From JANXXV01 sp038230275 (GTDB lineage Bacteria; Acidobacteriota; Terriglobia; Bryobacterales; Bryobacteraceae): a DNA stretch of 34,107 nt. Numbering within the stretch: position 1 is the first letter of the stretch; every line of letters begins with the position of its first letter. The stretch is taken from assembly GCA_038230275.1 (NCBI GenBank), contig JBBRNO010000062.1, positions 1 to 34,107 on the forward strand, written 5' to 3'. A program made the position numbers and the translations under genes. Under the pieces are notes generated by a model. That model saw only the letters and a program-made list of their open reading frames with translations. It was not told the origin of the DNA and did no database searches. Below, piece by piece: positions 25,776 through 34,107 of the stretch.

Positions 25776-27083
25776 ATGTCGAAAGATATCAAACCAAAGC
25801 AAAGACTCGGGCAAACGGCTGGCTCACGGCGCAGGCGAGCCATCATCTATACCGTGCTTCTGATCGCGGCTGCGGGCGGCGCGTATGCGGCCTATCGCTA
25901 TAACGCCGAAAGCACGGTGGTGGAAGTTCCAGTGGCCAAGGTCCGCCGGGGAGAATTTATCATCAGCGTGAAGACGCGCGGGGAAATCCGCAGCGTCCAC
26001 TCCGAAATTCTGACGGCGCCGCAGGTTCCCGATCCGCGCATTGTGCGGCTTGCCGAATCTGGCCGGCCCATTAAGAAAGGGGAAGTGGTGGTGGAATTCG
26101 ACGCCGCGCAGCAGGAACAAACGTATCTGGAAAAAGTCACCGGTGTTCGCACCGCCGACAGTGAGATTGTGCAGACCAAAGCATCGCACCGCATCGTCAC
26201 CGAACAAGATGGCATGAACCTGATGACATCGCAATACAATTTGCAGCGTTCGAAACTGGAAGCGAGCAAAGCGGAAGTTGTTTCGGAAATTGAAGGCGCT
26301 AAGAGCCGCATCGATGTAGGTATTTCCGAAGGCGAACTCGGACAGGTGAATACCACGATTAAGGCGCACAAGACCACGCAGGAAGCTGATCTTGATCGTT
26401 TACAACAGAAGAAAGATAAAGTGGTGCGTGATGCGGACCGGACTAAGGGGTATCTCACCAAGATGGTGATTGTGGCCCCGAACGACGGCATCGTGAATTT
26501 GCTGCCGAACTTCCGGGCGCAGGGGTCGTTCGGCTCCTCGCCACCTCCGTTCAAAGAGGGGGATCGCGCCTGGACCGGGGCTGCCATCGCCGAAATTCCC
26601 GACCTGACGAACATGCGTATGGAATTGAAGCTGGATGAAGTGGATCGCGGCAAGATGAAGATTGGACAAATTGTGAAGGTTCGCGTGGATGCGATAGCCG
26701 ATCGGGAACTCACCGCGGAACTGGATTGGATCAGCCCGATTGCGGCGGTGAACTTCCGCGGCATGGGGCTTACCGAAAAGACATTTCCGGCGCGCGCGAC
26801 GCTGAAAAATCTCGATCCCAGATTGAGGCCCGGCATGAGCGCCACCGCCGAAGTGGTGATTGAGAGCGTGCCGAATACTCTGTTGATCCCGGTGCGTGCC
26901 AGTTTCCTTGAGAAAGGCAAACCGGCCGTTTATGTACAAAAAGGCCAACAGTTCCCCATCCGCGTGATTGAGGTGGGCAAGCGCAACGATACGGACATGA
27001 TTGTCACCAAGGGACTGAAGGAAGGCGAACTGGTGACCCTGGAAAATCCTATCGAGGCCGCAAAGAAGGCGAAGAAGTTGTAG
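25776..27083 (+). CDS. periplasmic adaptor (HlyD/MacA type), second in row
   Basis: This 435-residue membrane fusion protein starts with a basic cytoplasmic tail (GSRRRRA) and one transmembrane anchor (IIYTVLLIAAAGGAYAAY). VAKVRRGEFIISVKTRGEI and GRPIKKGEVVVEFD form the lipoyl halves. Residues about 120-225 are a long coiled hairpin (LDRLQQKKDKVVRDADRTKGYL). VIVAPNDGIV closes the lipoyl domain, and the beta-barrel and membrane-proximal strands follow (LRPGMSATAEVVIESVPNTLLIPVRAS). Unlike its two neighbours, it has no low-complexity insertion. The next gene starts 25 bases downstream. It lies in the same operon as two other adaptors, a permease and a TolC-like protein, and may form a mixed adaptor ring with them. 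Confidence 0.88.
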   Translation: MSKDIKPKQRLGQTAGSRRRRAIIYTVLLIAAAGGAYAAYRYNAESTVVEVPVAKVRRGEFIISVKTRGEIRSVHSEILTAPQVPDPRIVRLAESGRPIKKGEVVVEFDAAQQEQTYLEKVTGVRTADSEIVQTKASHRIVTEQDGMNLMTSQYNLQRSKLEASKAEVVSEIEGAKSRIDVGISEGELGQVNTTIKAHKTTQEADLDRLQQKKDKVVRDADRTKGYLTKMVIVAPNDGIVNLLPNFRAQGSFGSSPPPFKEGDRAWTGAAIAEIPDLTNMRMELKLDEVDRGKMKIGQIVKVRVDAIADRELTAELDWISPIAAVNFRGMGLTEKTFPARATLKNLDPRLRPGMSATAEVVIESVPNTLLIPVRASFLEKGKPAVYVQKGQQFPIRVIEVGKRNDTDMIVTKGLKEGELVTLENPIEAAKKAKKL

Positions 27084-27108
27084 GAATGGATAATCGCAAA
27101 GGTCAACC

Positions 27109-29034
27109 ATGAAGAAGATTCTCATCCGCCTCTTGATTCTCGCGGTTATCGCGGGCGGTGCCTGGTACGGTTATCGCTTGTTCCAATCCTTGCCGCAGCG
27201 GCAGCAGCAGGTGGCCACAACCAAAGTCCGCCGGGGTGATGTGATCGTCCGCAGCTATACCAGGGGCGAGGTGCGCGCGGTGCGTTCGGCCACGCTGGTG
27301 GCGCCAAACCTTTTCGGCACGGTGCAGGTGACACAGCTAGCTGAACTGGGCAGTTTTGCGCGGGAAAAAGACCTGGTGGTGGGTTTCGACGATTCGGAAG
27401 TGAATTCGAGAGTGGAAGAAAAGCAGCTGGAAATCGATCAGATCGACGAGCAGATCAAAAAGGCGGAAGCCGACCTCGCCATCCGAAACAATCAGGATCA
27501 AGTGGAACTTCTGCGCACCCGCTATTCTGTGCGCCGCGCGGATCTGGAAGTGAAGCGGAACGAATTGCTTTCGGCCATCGATGCGAAGAAGAACATTCTG
27601 AACCTGGAAGAATCCAAAAGACGATTGACGCAGCTAGAGAGCGACATCAAGTCGCGGCTGGAACAGGCGCAGGCCGAAATGGCGGTGCTGAGAGAGAAGA
27701 AGAACAAGGCCAATCTCGAATTGAGACGGGAGAAGCAGCGGCTCTCGCAAGTGAAATTGCTCTCACCCATGAGTGGTCTGGTGGCCATCAAGCAAAATCG
27801 CCAGGGCGGCTTCTTCTTCCCTGGAATGCAAATCCCAGACGTTCGCGAAGGCGATCAGGTACAGCCCGGCATGGCTATCGCCGACGTGCTGGATCTTTCC
27901 GAACTGGAGATTGTCGCCAAGGTTGGCGAACTGGACCGCGCGAATTTGAAAGATGGCCAAGACGTGATCATCCAGTTGGACGCGGTGGGCAACAAGAAGT
28001 TTTCGGGCAAAATCAAGACCATGAGCGGCACTGCGTCGGCCAATATTTTCTCGGGTGATCCTGGAAAGAAATTCGACGTAGTGTTTTCGGTGGATATGAA
28101 GGAACTGCTGACCGGGTTGGGCGCAAAACCGGAGCAGATTCGCAAGGTTCTGGAGACAGCCGAGCAGAACCGCAAGAAGCCGGTGAGTCCGCAAATGCAG
28201 GCAATGTCGATGGCATCGCCGGGGGGCGCGCCTCCTGGAACGGGACAGGGTGGCGGCGGTGGCGGAATGATGATGATGGCTCCGGGCGGTGCTCCAGGTG
28301 GCGGTGGTCCAGGTGGCGGTGCCGCCGGTGGACCCGAGGGCCAGCCACGCCAGCGTATGATGTTTGGCGGTCCCGGTGGCCCGGCCGGAACCCAGACTAT
28401 GTCCCCGGAGGACCGGCAAAAGATGCAGGCCGCCATGGCGAAGCTGTTGAATGGCCGCAATCCGCAGGATCTATCGCCGGAAGATCGCGCCAAGATGGGG
28501 GCGGAGGTCCGGAAAGCGATGGCTGGCGGAGCCACGCCGGCAGCCGGTGACGGCAAAGGCAAACGTGGCCCAGGTGGTGGCGCAGGTGGTGGCGCAGGTG
28601 GTGGCGCAGGCGGTCCAGGCGGCATGCCCGCTTTGCGCCCCGGCCAGTTCAGCGAAAAAGATATCGAGAACGCTAAGCTTCCGCCGCCGGTGGAGGCCGA
28701 CAACCAGTTGGATGTCCTGTTGCGGCCCGGCTTGCTGGCCGATGTGGAAATCATCGTGGAGAAGATTCCCGACGCCATCAATATTCCCGCCCAAGCTGTG
28801 TTTCAGAAAGACGGCAAGCAAATCGTCTACGTCAAGAATTTGAACCGCTGGGATGAGCGGCCGATCAAGGTGGCAAAGCGCAGTGAGTCGACGATGGTGA
28901 TTGCCAGCGGGTTGACCGCCGGGGAGACCATCGCCATGGCCGATCCGAACGCGAAACCGGGCGACAAGAAGAAGGACAAGGGTGCGGCCGCCTCCGGCAG
29001 CCCAATGGGTGGAATGGGTGGAGGAGCGAAGTAA
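27109..29034 (+). CDS. periplasmic adaptor (MacA-like) with Gly/Met-rich insertion
   Basis: A 641-residue adaptor, about 250 longer than MacA. The N-terminal anchor ILIRLLILAVIAGGAWYGY is followed by VRRGDVIVRSYTRGEV (lipoyl), a coiled hairpin at about 100-215, and VKLLSPMSGLVAIK. Between the barrel and the last domain, residues about 332-530 form an insertion. It has a Gly-rich part with a four-Met run (about 370-430), a twice-repeated segment with SPEDR-x-KM (432-439 and 456-463), and a second Gly-rich run (483-506). After it the normal RPGLLADVEIIVEKIPDAINIPAQAVF resumes. AAAGG at 27098-27102 is the SD. The permease gene starts on the last base of its stop (TAATG). The Met/Gly-rich insert could bind metal or protein, but this is unproven. 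Confidence 0.86.
   Translation: MKKILIRLLILAVIAGGAWYGYRLFQSLPQRQQQVATTKVRRGDVIVRSYTRGEVRAVRSATLVAPNLFGTVQVTQLAELGSFAREKDLVVGFDDSEVNSRVEEKQLEIDQIDEQIKKAEADLAIRNNQDQVELLRTRYSVRRADLEVKRNELLSAIDAKKNILNLEESKRRLTQLESDIKSRLEQAQAEMAVLREKKNKANLELRREKQRLSQVKLLSPMSGLVAIKQNRQGGFFFPGMQIPDVREGDQVQPGMAIADVLDLSELEIVAKVGELDRANLKDGQDVIIQLDAVGNKKFSGKIKTMSGTASANIFSGDPGKKFDVVFSVDMKELLTGLGAKPEQIRKVLETAEQNRKKPVSPQMQAMSMASPGGAPPGTGQGGGGGGMMMMAPGGAPGGGGPGGGAAGGPEGQPRQRMMFGGPGGPAGTQTMSPEDRQKMQAAMAKLLNGRNPQDLSPEDRAKMGAEVRKAMAGGATPAAGDGKGKRGPGGGAGGGAGGGAGGPGGMPALRPGQFSEKDIENAKLPPPVEADNQLDVLLRPGLLADVEIIVEKIPDAINIPAQAVFQKDGKQIVYVKNLNRWDERPIKVAKRSESTMVIASGLTAGETIAMADPNAKPGDKKKDKGAAASGSPMGGMGGGAK
28571..28606 (+). repeat. 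three perfect 12-bp tandem units inside the third adaptor gene
   Basis: CAGGTGGTGGCG is repeated three times without mismatch and encodes a Gly/Ala run of the low-complexity insertion. Because the unit is a multiple of three, slippage would change the length without breaking the frame. Copy number may therefore differ between strains. Confidence 0.85.
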
Positions 29035-30290
29035 TGGCTAGCCTTTCTGGAATCACGTCTGAAGTAAAAATGGGGCTGCAAAGCCTCTTCGTTCACAAGC
29101 TGCGCAGCTTGCTGACCATGCTCGGGATGATCTTCGGAGTCGGCGCCGTGGTGGCCATGCTATCGATCACTGCCGGTGCCCAGCGCGCCGCCATGAGCTA
29201 CATCGATTTACTGGGCGTCAACAACATCATCATTGAGGCCAAGGAAGCGGCCGACCGTAACGAACTGCAGGCCCGCCGCGCCATTTCCCCAGGGTTGACT
29301 TTCCGTGACTACCGGGCCATTTCCGAGAATGTGCAAGGTATTGAAGCCATCACCCCGCGCAAGCGGTTCAAGCCGCAAAAGGTACTTCCAAAGACGGCGC
29401 AGGATCAGCCGACGCTGATCGGCGTAAGCCCGGATTTCCTCAAGATCAACAGCCTGAAGCTGGTGGAGGGCCGCTTCTTCAATGAAGAAGACGACACCCG
29501 CTCCGCTCCTGTCTGCGTGTTGGGTGAGTCGGCAAAAGTGAACCTTCTGGGTTACGATCCGGCGGTGGGCAAGTTCGTGAAAATCAACGACGCGTGGCTG
29601 CAGGTGGTGGGTGTGCTGGCACAACAAGCCACGGCCGATTCCGACGTGGAGGGCCTGGAAGTTTCCAACCGCAACAACATGGTGATTGCGCCCCTGAACA
29701 CCGTGATGCGGCGCTTTGAAGACAACAACAGCTATCTGAAAGACGAGATCGACGGCATCTACATCAAGGTTCGCGACAAAGTGGACTCCGTGGAAACCGC
29801 CAATGTGGTGAACGCCATCCTGACCTCCACCCACAAGGACGCTGGCGATTTCAACGTGACCGTTCCCGCGGGGTTGCTGGAGCAGAAGCGCCGCACGCAA
29901 TTCATCTTCAGTGTCGTTATGATCTGTATTGCCGGTATTTCCCTGCTGGTAGGCGGCATCGGCATCATGAACATCATGCTGGCCACGGTTCTGGAACGTA
30001 CCAGGGAAATCGGCATCCGCCGCGCCATCGGTGCGCGCCAGGCCGACATCATCCGGCAGTTTTTGACAGAAGCGGTTTTGATCTCCATCATTGGAGGCCT
30101 GATCGGCATCGCGTTTGGTTACTCACTGGCCAACATTATCGCCGCCGCCGCCGGTTGGCCCACCGATGTAACCACCACCTCGATCGTAGTCGCCTTTGGC
30201 GTCTCGGTCGGAATTGGACTGCTGTTCGGCATTTATCCCGCGGTGCAGGCCGCCAAGCTCGATCCGATCGAAGCTATCCGTTACGAGTAG
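29034..30290 (+). CDS. MacB/FtsX-type ABC transporter permease, no ATPase domain
   Basis: This 418-residue inner-membrane protein has the MacB fold: first transmembrane helix at about 24-46 (LLTMLGMIFGVGAVVAMLSI), a large periplasmic MacB core domain at about 50-275, then three C-terminal helices. These include FIFSVVMICIAGISLLVGGIGIMNIML, followed by the conserved ERTREIGIRRAIGARQADIIRQFLTEAVLIS coupling segment, and it ends in the typical AAKLDPIEAIRYE. MacB of E. coli is fused to its ATPase; here only the permease is present, and no nucleotide-binding gene lies in the operon. It overlaps the preceding adaptor by one base and is followed 10 bases later by the TolC-like gene. It would use a LolD/MacB-like ATPase encoded elsewhere to drive export or mechanotransmission. 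Confidence 0.92.
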   Translation: MASLSGITSEVKMGLQSLFVHKLRSLLTMLGMIFGVGAVVAMLSITAGAQRAAMSYIDLLGVNNIIIEAKEAADRNELQARRAISPGLTFRDYRAISENVQGIEAITPRKRFKPQKVLPKTAQDQPTLIGVSPDFLKINSLKLVEGRFFNEEDDTRSAPVCVLGESAKVNLLGYDPAVGKFVKINDAWLQVVGVLAQQATADSDVEGLEVSNRNNMVIAPLNTVMRRFEDNNSYLKDEIDGIYIKVRDKVDSVETANVVNAILTSTHKDAGDFNVTVPAGLLEQKRRTQFIFSVVMICIAGISLLVGGIGIMNIMLATVLERTREIGIRRAIGARQADIIRQFLTEAVLISIIGGLIGIAFGYSLANIIAAAAGWPTDVTTTSIVVAFGVSVGIGLLFGIYPAVQAAKLDPIEAIRYE

Positions 30291-30300
30291 AGAGAGTGAT

Positions 30301-32013
30301 ATGCGATTTCGTGTGACATTGACGCTATTATTGTGCGCATTTAGCGCCGCCGGCCAGAAAGCTGTAATGAACGGAGACCTGGCCACTGCGGAGAAACTGG
30401 AAAGAATCCGGTTCAAGGATGCTGCCCCCGCTTTTCCCAGCAAGAACTTCTACCGCAGGTCGTTCAACATGACCACGCCCGAGGTCGAATTGAAAGCGCC
30501 CATGCGTCTGGCCGACTACGTAGTGGATAACACGCTGGAACTCTCCCTGCGGTCGTACCTGGATGCGGTAATGGCCAATAATACGGACATCGTGGTGCAG
30601 AAATTATCGGTGGAAGTATTCCGCAATGCGATTCTGCGGGCGTTTGCTGTCTTCGATCCCTTCTTCGCCGCGCGATTCAACGCCTCGCGTACACGAACGC
30701 CGGCGAATGATGTTCTGGCCGGCGCCAGTTCTCTGAACTCCCTTAGCCAACCTGCAAGCTTTCAATATACGCAGACGCTGGCCTCTGGAGCGCAGTATAA
30801 CGTGGGCTTCAGCACCCTGAAGTCGTCCACGAATAGCTCGTTTCAATTGTTCAATCCGGCCTTGAGCGCCAACTTGAACGCGAATTTTTCGCAACCGCTG
30901 CTTCGCAATCGGGGATCTTTCTATACAAAGCTGCCCATCTCGATTGCCCGCAGCCGGCTGAAGGCTTCCGGCTACATTCTGCAAGACCAGGTCACGCAAC
31001 TAGTTTCGCGCGCGGAGAACGCCTATTGGGATGTGATTCTGGCCCGGGAAAATGTAAAGGTGCAGGAACAGGCGCTGGCTCTGGCGGACACCTCACTCAA
31101 ACGGGCGCAGCGGGAACTGGAACTTGGCGCGATTTCCCCGCTGGATATCTATCAGCCACAGGCGCAGTTTGCGAACTACCAAATCCAGGTTTCCCAGGCG
31201 CGCTATACATTGCAACAGACACAAGACACCTTGCGTAAGCAAATGGGCGCGGACCTGGACCCCGGAATCCGCAATTTGCCCATCGTTCTGACCGAGCCGA
31301 TCAATCCTCCGGCCGATGTGCCAATGGACAGAGAAGCTATAGTTCAGAAGGCTGTGAACATGCGGCCTGACGTCAAGGTTGCCCGGCAGAATCTTGACAT
31401 CGACGACTTGAACATCAAGGGCACCACGAACGCCATGCGGCCCGATTTACGGTTGACCGGGCAATACGGAATTGCCGGACGCGGAGGTCCTTTCACCCAG
31501 CGCCAGAACGTGTTCGCGGGCGACGGCACCAGCAGCACCCTCCTTAGCACTGTCCCCGGCGGGTTTGGCGACGCAGTGGATCAACTCTTCGGCTTTGGAT
31601 TTCCGGTGTACGGATTTGGTCTGGTGTTGAACCTGCCGCTTCGGAATCGCGCCGCCGCCGCCGATTATGCGGATGCGTTGGTCAACAAACGGCTGGATTC
31701 CTTGCGCGTCCGCAATGCCGAACAGCAGGTGAGGCTAGATGTGCTGAATGCCATTAGCTTTGTCGAAGGAAGCAAGGCAAGCATCGAGTTGGCCAAGGTC
31801 GCGCTCGACCTGGCGCAGAAGCGCGTGGATGCCGAACAGAAGAAGTACGATCTGGGCACTTCGACGTTGTTCTTCCTGCTGGACGCGCAGACGGCGCTCA
31901 ACTTGGCCCAATCCGCCTTGGTCAACCAATCGGTAAATCACCGCAAGAACCTGACGAACCTGCTGCGGTTCACCGGGGATCTGCTGCCGGAACGGGGCAT
32001 CGCCATACAGTAA
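30301..32013 (+). CDS. TolC-family outer-membrane channel protein
   Basis: This 570-residue protein has a Sec signal (MRFRVTLTLLLCAFSAAGQ) and the two repeated outer-membrane efflux (OEP) halves. ARENVKVQEQALALADTSLKRAQRELELGAISPLDIYQPQAQFANYQIQ and, near the C terminus, IELAKVALDLAQKRVDAEQKKYDLGTSTLFFLLDAQTALN are the classical coiled-coil tunnel segments. Each ends in a leucine- or alanine-rich turn. It should form the outer-membrane duct for the adaptors and permease before it. The start at 30301 follows GAGAGAG and the TAG of the permease by 10 bases; the frame is open further upstream but overlaps the permease. N-terminal residues about 20-75 form an extra segment not needed for the channel. 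Confidence 0.9.
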   Translation: MRFRVTLTLLLCAFSAAGQKAVMNGDLATAEKLERIRFKDAAPAFPSKNFYRRSFNMTTPEVELKAPMRLADYVVDNTLELSLRSYLDAVMANNTDIVVQKLSVEVFRNAILRAFAVFDPFFAARFNASRTRTPANDVLAGASSLNSLSQPASFQYTQTLASGAQYNVGFSTLKSSTNSSFQLFNPALSANLNANFSQPLLRNRGSFYTKLPISIARSRLKASGYILQDQVTQLVSRAENAYWDVILARENVKVQEQALALADTSLKRAQRELELGAISPLDIYQPQAQFANYQIQVSQARYTLQQTQDTLRKQMGADLDPGIRNLPIVLTEPINPPADVPMDREAIVQKAVNMRPDVKVARQNLDIDDLNIKGTTNAMRPDLRLTGQYGIAGRGGPFTQRQNVFAGDGTSSTLLSTVPGGFGDAVDQLFGFGFPVYGFGLVLNLPLRNRAAAADYADALVNKRLDSLRVRNAEQQVRLDVLNAISFVEGSKASIELAKVALDLAQKRVDAEQKKYDLGTSTLFFLLDAQTALNLAQSALVNQSVNHRKNLTNLLRFTGDLLPERGIAIQ

Positions 32014-32029
32014 GGCGATACAGTAGGGC

Positions 32030-33952
32030 ATGGGCCGCATTCGGATTCTTTCCGACAACGTAGCGAACAAGATCGCGGCTGGGGAAGTGGTTGAGCGGCC
32101 GGCTTCGGTAGTCAAAGAGCTGCTGGAAAACTCGCTCGACGCCGGCGCAACCGACATTCGCATTGAAGTGGAGAACGGCGGCCGGCGGCTGATCCGCATT
32201 ACCGACAACGGCTGCGGGATGCTTCGGGACGACGCTATGCTGGCCTTCGAGCGTCACGCCACCAGCAAATTGAGTGACGTGAACGACCTGCTCTCCATCG
32301 CCACGCTGGGGTTTCGCGGCGAGGCCTTACCCTCCATCGCATCGGTTTCCCGGCTATTGTTGGAGACACGCACACCGCAGGAATCCACCGGCACCACGGT
32401 AGAGCTGGCGGGCGGTAAGTTGTTACGCTGCGACGAATCGGCGTTAGCCGCGGGCACCGTCATCACCGTACGCGATCTGTTTTTCAATGTTCCGGCGCGG
32501 CGGAAGTTCCTGCGGTCGGAGCAAACCGAGCTGGCGCACATTGCTTCCCTGGTGACGCACTACAGTCTGGCGCACCCCGCCAAGAGCTTCCAGTTGGTGA
32601 ACGGAGTGAACGAACTGCTGGGCGTGACCCCGGTGGAACAGCTCCGCGACCGCGTCTATCAGGTGTTCGGCGGCTCCGTGCTGGAAGAGCTGGTCAACAT
32701 CGGCTACCGCGAGAAGGAGCTGCGGCTTGGGGTTTCCGCCGAAGATCCGGAGCCGGTGGAGCGCGTGTTCGCTCTGCGTGGCTTTGTTTCGCGGCCGCAG
32801 GTGCAGAAGCTGAATCGCAATTCGGTATTCCTGTTCGTCAATGGCCGGCTGATTCGCGACCGCCTGTTGATGCACGCACTCTCAGCCGCCTATCACAACC
32901 TGATTCCGCCAGCCTGTTATCCGTTCGCCCTGCTGTTTCTCGATTGCGATTGCGAAGAGGTGGACGTCAACGTTCATCCTTCGAAAACGGAAGTGCGGTT
33001 CCGTCACGGTTCGTTCGTGCACGACTTTCTGCGCGATTCCATCCGCGAGTTGTTGATGGCCAGCCGCCCCGTCTCAAATCTGCCGCTCCCGGCTATACCC
33101 CAGCCCGCGGCGGACATGCCCTATTCGGAATTCACCCAACGGATTGAGAATCACCAGGGCAATGAGTACGCGGTAGTGCCCGGTCCGCAGCGCGAATACG
33201 AACTGCCGGTGCTGACGCTGGCGCCGCCCGCCGCCCCTGCCCCGCGCTTCGATTTCGGCACCGAATCGATCCGCGTGGACGGCAGCACCGCACCGATGCG
33301 GTTGCCGGTTCCCGAATCCCATGGTGCATTTCCCGAGGAGTCATTCGCCGAGCCGTCGCAGAGCATGCACTCGCTGATGGATCTGCGGCCGCTGGGCCAG
33401 ATCCACGACAGTTTCATCATCGCCGCCGGACGCGATGGCCTTTGGATCATCGACCAACACGTGGCCCACGAGCGCATTCTTTTTGAAAAGGTACTGAAGC
33501 AGCGCGCCTCCGGCCGAGTGGAAATGCAGCAGTTGCTGATGCCTATCGTGCTGCAGGTAACCGCGTCGCAACAGCTGCAATATGCACGCATCGCCGATGA
33601 GCTTAACGCCATCGGCTTCGACACCGAGCCGTTCGGTACCCGGACTATTGCGGTGAAGGGCGCGCCGTCTTCGGTGAGCGCCGGGGAGATCGAGAAGCTG
33701 ATATCGGAAATTCTAGAAATCGGCGAAGGCGAGATGCGTGGTTTGTCGATGGACGATCTGCGCCGCGGCATCGCCGCTTCCATCGCCTGCCGTGCCGCCA
33801 TCAAGATCAACACGCGGTTAGATCAGACGAAGATGAACTGGCTATTGACGGCGCTTTCGGCGACCGATTATCCAATGGCCTGCCCGCACGGCCGCCCGAT
33901 TGCCTTGCGCTACGCGATGAAGGATATTCTCAAAGGCTTCCACCGAATCTAA
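32030..33952 (+). CDS. mutL: DNA mismatch repair protein MutL (endonuclease type)
   Basis: This 640-residue GHKL ATPase couples MutS mismatch recognition to strand removal. The N-terminal domain contains KIAAGEVVERPASVVKELLENSLDAGA, DNGCGM, RHATSKL and GFRGEALPSIASVS. A variable linker lies at about 340-450. The C-terminal dimerisation domain holds D475-QHVAHERILFE (the DQHA(x)2E(x)4E endonuclease motif with Val in place of Ala), SIACRAAIKI and ACPHGRPI. These are the metal-dependent nicking residues found in organisms without MutH. Strand choice would then not depend on Dam methylation. The gene starts 16 bases after the TolC-like stop, with a modest AGGG close to the ATG, and ends 17 bases from the convergent guaA stop. 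Confidence 0.97.
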   Translation: MGRIRILSDNVANKIAAGEVVERPASVVKELLENSLDAGATDIRIEVENGGRRLIRITDNGCGMLRDDAMLAFERHATSKLSDVNDLLSIATLGFRGEALPSIASVSRLLLETRTPQESTGTTVELAGGKLLRCDESALAAGTVITVRDLFFNVPARRKFLRSEQTELAHIASLVTHYSLAHPAKSFQLVNGVNELLGVTPVEQLRDRVYQVFGGSVLEELVNIGYREKELRLGVSAEDPEPVERVFALRGFVSRPQVQKLNRNSVFLFVNGRLIRDRLLMHALSAAYHNLIPPACYPFALLFLDCDCEEVDVNVHPSKTEVRFRHGSFVHDFLRDSIRELLMASRPVSNLPLPAIPQPAADMPYSEFTQRIENHQGNEYAVVPGPQREYELPVLTLAPPAAPAPRFDFGTESIRVDGSTAPMRLPVPESHGAFPEESFAEPSQSMHSLMDLRPLGQIHDSFIIAAGRDGLWIIDQHVAHERILFEKVLKQRASGRVEMQQLLMPIVLQVTASQQLQYARIADELNAIGFDTEPFGTRTIAVKGAPSSVSAGEIEKLISEILEIGEGEMRGLSMDDLRRGIAASIACRAAIKINTRLDQTKMNWLLTALSATDYPMACPHGRPIALRYAMKDILKGFHRI

Positions 33953-33969
33953 GCCGCTTTTCCTATGCA

Positions 33970-34107
33970 CTATTCCCATTCGATGGTGCCGGGCGGTTTG
34001 TGCGTCAGGTCATAGAATACAGCTGCAATCCCGGGAACGCGCAGGATCTCCGCCGTCAGCGGCGCCAGGATCCCCGGATCCATGGCGACCGATACCGCTG
34101 TCATCCC
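33970..34107 (-). CDS. guaA: GMP synthase, C-terminal end (partial)
   Basis: Reading the minus strand from the right edge gives 45 codons, beginning GMTAVSVAMDPGIL and ending in FYDLTHKPPGTIEWE, then a TAG stop at 33970-33972. The ending KPPGTIEWE is characteristic of the C terminus of glutamine-hydrolysing GMP synthase, which turns XMP into GMP. The rest of the gene lies beyond the window. It is convergent with mutL, and there is no obvious terminator hairpin in the 17-base gap. Confidence 0.92.
   Translation of the reverse strand, partial: GMTAVSVAMDPGILAPLTAEILRVPGIAAVFYDLTHKPPGTIEWE

Overview
This window is a high-GC bacterial chromosome segment. It most likely comes from an Acidobacteriota genome of the Solibacter/Bryobacter type. 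That is an inference from gene content: secreted sugar-acid enzymes with Tat or Sec signals, a CehA/McbA hydrolase fused to a TolB-like propeller, a DUF2934-Hsp20 fusion, and adaptor-rich MacAB/TolC-type export operons. No rRNA, tRNA or CRISPR array was found.

Layout. (1) 1-3.5 kb: the end of a WG-repeat protein broken by a frameshift, then a stress pair (hsp20 and a baeRF3-type release-factor-like gene), then a convergent secreted SRPBCC-like protein. (2) 3.5-10.5 kb: a catabolic cluster. A cytoplasmic SDR lies divergent to an enolase-superfamily (ManD/RspA-like) protein with a Tat signal, an exported RraA-like protein, an exported HpcH/HpaI aldolase-like protein and a large exported propeller-PHP hydrolase. 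(3) 10.5-13.9 kb: an accessory island. It holds a secreted kelch protein, a frameshifted DUF2971 gene in line with a DUF1902/HicA toxin-antitoxin pair, two copies of a 29-bp repeat on either side of that cassette, and a decayed transposase with its probable end repeats. (4) 14.0-16.5 kb: metK-ahcY, the SAM/SAH part of the methyl cycle, with a strong hairpin between them. (5) 16.5-23.8 kb: tig-clpX-lon-engB-rho, a proteostasis, ribosome-assembly and termination run from which clpP is missing. (6) 23.9-32.0 kb: an export operon of three consecutive periplasmic adaptors, one MacB/FtsX-type permease without an ATPase domain, and one TolC-family channel. (7) 32.0-34.1 kb: mutL, convergent with the 3' end of guaA.

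How the parts work together. Tig, ClpX and Lon handle folding and degradation of new and damaged proteins, and Hsp20 adds holding capacity. MetK makes SAM and AhcY removes the SAH produced by methyltransferases. The export genes would span both membranes, but need an ATPase encoded elsewhere. The sugar-acid genes look like successive dehydration and aldol-cleavage steps; most carry export signals, so the chemistry would occur outside the cytoplasm.

The most noteworthy items are a possible RNA thermometer that pairs the hsp20 Shine-Dalgarno, the three-adaptor export operon with large low-complexity insertions and a tandem-repeat leader, the exported sugar-acid enzyme set, the repeat-flanked DUF2971-DUF1902-HicA cassette, and the missing clpP. 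Two apparent single-base frameshifts may be assembly errors or real gene decay.
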